A stretch of DNA of 64,000 bases. Origin: Saprospiraceae bacterium. GTDB lineage: Bacteria > Bacteroidota > Bacteroidia > Chitinophagales > Saprospiraceae. The DNA lies in contig JADJXD010000001.1 of NCBI GenBank assembly GCA_016715985.1, forward strand, positions 1,984,001-2,048,000. Direction: 5' to 3'. This document shows, in pieces, positions 62,453-64,000 of this stretch (within the stretch, counting starts at the first letter, position 1; each line of letters opens with the position of its first letter). The position numbers and the translations under genes are program-made. The notes under the pieces are model-generated. The model ran no database searches and was not told the origin of the DNA. It was given only the letters and a program-made list of their open reading frames with translations.

Positions 62453-62665
62453 CAAAATTGTAATATTTTTATTACAGTTTAATTTTAATGGCGGTGCAAT
62501 ATGTTTTACACTCAACTATTTTTAGCTAACAAGGACAAAATTTTTCTTCTCTGCTAAAACCAAATAATTACTAACTGGATTAAATTCGGGGAGCATATCA
62601 TGGGTTAATTTGTCTAATAAATGATTATCCGGATAAAATTTTAGTTGGAGATAATAATTTTCAGA

Positions 62666-63889
62666 TCAGGTAATCTTATAATACTTATCGTAAAAAGAAA
62701 AGAAAGAAGGAACTGCATTATTGCTGTAAGAACAGGTCGAATTAAACAGAAAAACCACTCCGATATTTTTTTCAGGGTCAAACGCGATTTCCGTTCTGAA
62801 TCCATTGACACTTCCACCATGAAAGATAAGCTTTCTGTCCTGAAACTCTATAATCCTCCAACCAAGACCGTAATAGCTGGCTTTCCTGCCCTTCCATCTG
62901 TTAAAATACTTACTGTCGGATGAAGAATTTGCTCGAGGAGCAAAAGCCAGTTCACGAACTTCGTCAGAAATAATATCCGGATTGTATCCCATGACTGCTT
63001 TAAGCCAAATTGCCATATCCTGAATAGTAGCATTCACGCCACCTGCAGAAATAGTATTATAATAATTGGGTTTTATAGGCAGGGATCTGATTCCGCTTTT
63101 TGGACCATAATATTTATGACCGAATGCCCTGTCATTAGCTGCGCTGATTGCACTATGTGAAGTACTGGCAGTCACCATACCCAAAGGTTTGAAAATAATA
63201 CTATCCAGCATTTTGCTGTAGGCCACACCTGTGGTTTTCTCAATAATTTTTTCTATCATCGCAAATGCTGCATTCTGGTATGCATAAGATTTGCCGGGAT
63301 AATCACGTACATCCAATCTGTTGATCGCCTTTACTAAAACATCCATATTTTTCCCTTGATCAATAAGATTAGAAAAAGCATGTGTAGTAAAGCCCGTTGT
63401 ATGCGACAAAATATGCCATACCCTAATAGTATCTCTCCCTCTTTTCTGTCTGACTTTAAATTCAGGTACGTAATATGAAACAGGCTTTTGCAGATCTATC
63501 ACCCCGTCATTTACGAGTTTGGCAGCTACAATTCCGGCAAAGCCTTTAGAGACACTCGCAATACGGAATAAGGTGTTTTCTGTAATAATTTCTTTAGTAT
63601 CATTTTGTCTGAAACCGTAAGTTTCCAATATTTCAATTTTCCCGTTGTTAATGATAGCAGTTGCCATACCCGGGCAATGGGCAGAGTCACAATTACAATA
63701 TACATGTTCTCTGAATGCTTCAATAAAAGCATAATCCGGTTTTTCAGTTTCATTGGACGGTTTAGGACTCAGGGTGTCTGAAACAATATTCTTGTCCGAC
63801 AGGTGGGGGTCTCCATAACTTATAAATGTTCCGGCCAGAAAAACAAAGGCTGGTATAAAAAGTATTTTGAAAAATTTATTCAAAATCAT
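62666..63889 (-). CDS. Beta-lactamase family serine hydrolase (class C/PBP-like)
   Basis: A 407-aa exported protein with an N-terminal hydrophobic segment (about 7-25). The class C beta-lactamase/DD-peptidase motifs are present: SxxK as SVSK (S112-K115), YxN as YQN (Y204-N206) and HGG near residue 356 (IFHGGSVNGF). Substrates could be peptidoglycan peptides, esters or beta-lactams; the motif set alone does not separate them. The motif HCPGMATAIINNG is typical of this family. It is alone on the minus strand; the last 110 bp of the window beyond its start are AT-rich without a gene. Confidence 0.88.
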   Translation of the reverse strand: MILNKFFKILFIPAFVFLAGTFISYGDPHLSDKNIVSDTLSPKPSNETEKPDYAFIEAFREHVYCNCDSAHCPGMATAIINNGKIEILETYGFRQNDTKEIITENTLFRIASVSKGFAGIVAAKLVNDGVIDLQKPVSYYVPEFKVRQKRGRDTIRVWHILSHTTGFTTHAFSNLIDQGKNMDVLVKAINRLDVRDYPGKSYAYQNAAFAMIEKIIEKTTGVAYSKMLDSIIFKPLGMVTASTSHSAISAANDRAFGHKYYGPKSGIRSLPIKPNYYNTISAGGVNATIQDMAIWLKAVMGYNPDIISDEVRELAFAPRANSSSDSKYFNRWKGRKASYYGLGWRIIEFQDRKLIFHGGSVNGFRTEIAFDPEKNIGVVFLFNSTCSYSNNAVPSFFSFYDKYYKIT

Positions 63890-64000
63890 CGGTATTTTGG
63901 ATTACGGGGCGAATATAAAACATTTTATTATAAATGATTACATATTAAGCATAATATTAATGCATTAATTTTAATAAAAAATATCCGAATTAAATTATTT

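Overview
The window is a chromosomal segment of an AT-rich member of the Bacteroidota. A Saprospiria-like organism is my best guess, but genus and species cannot be read from it. The reasons are five predicted secreted proteins with type IX secretion (T9SS) C-terminal sorting domains (four type A, one type B), two DUF6089 outer-membrane proteins, promoters of the Bacteroidota form TTTG-N18-TAnnTTTG (clear before rplM and before a 41-codon gene), little sign of Shine-Dalgarno sequences, and a mutL-rhomboid-rhomboid gene order. I see no tRNA, rRNA, tmRNA, CRISPR array, prophage or DNA transposase. The only intact mobile element is a group II intron.

Layout. 1-4640: a cut-off phosphoglucose/phosphomannose isomerase gene, a YraN-type nuclease-fold gene, a LolC/E-FtsX permease, a MATE exporter and smpB. 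4641-7017: a T9SS cargo gene bracketed by two copies of a complex palindromic repeat. 7018-14190: a beta-barrel protein, trmB, a PcrA/UvrD helicase, and a meaB-M23 peptidase pair. 14589-22189: an FkbM methyltransferase behind the 2-oxoglutarate dehydrogenase E2 gene, DUF1232, DUF6089, a GH31 glucosidase, a small secreted protein and a GHMP kinase. 22577-25851: the translation cluster rplM-rpsI-rpsB-tsf, a terminator, then pyrH. 26100-33767: an EEP-family phosphoesterase between two GC-rich repeats, then a tight minus-strand operon (small membrane protein, mutL, two rhomboids, EEP protein, nadA) and a peroxiredoxin. 34076-44213: clpB, small membrane proteins, a GT2 glycosyltransferase, then a minus-strand run of DUF6089, recQ, GT4, a barrel protein and a GH53 galactanase. 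44477-52300: an S8 protease with a large insert, sbcD with an SGNH hydrolase, an SdrD-like T9SS protein, a small membrane protein and purA. 52624-63889: gcvP, the group II intron, a thioredoxin-fold T9SS protein, a LamG/T9SS type B protein with ybaB, the pyruvate dehydrogenase E2 gene and a serine hydrolase.

Most genes are core housekeeping: translation, nucleotide and NAD synthesis, repair helicases, mismatch repair, the oxo-acid dehydrogenase E2 subunits and the glycine cleavage P protein. They are interleaved with an envelope and secretion layer of barrels, T9SS cargo, glycoside hydrolases and proteases, which suits a polymer-degrading, surface-active lifestyle.

The least ordinary part is the intergenic DNA. 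At least four families of palindromic, REP/MITE-like elements recur. In two places a pair of copies from one family, in direct orientation, brackets a single gene (5164-6699 and 26100-27140). The group II intron sits directly behind a hairpin terminator that two convergent genes probably once shared. I did not find a clearly new multi-gene system. The strongest leads are the repeat-bracketed genes, the terminator-targeting intron, the non-ATG start of the GHMP kinase and the 41-aa membrane protein with its own strong promoter.
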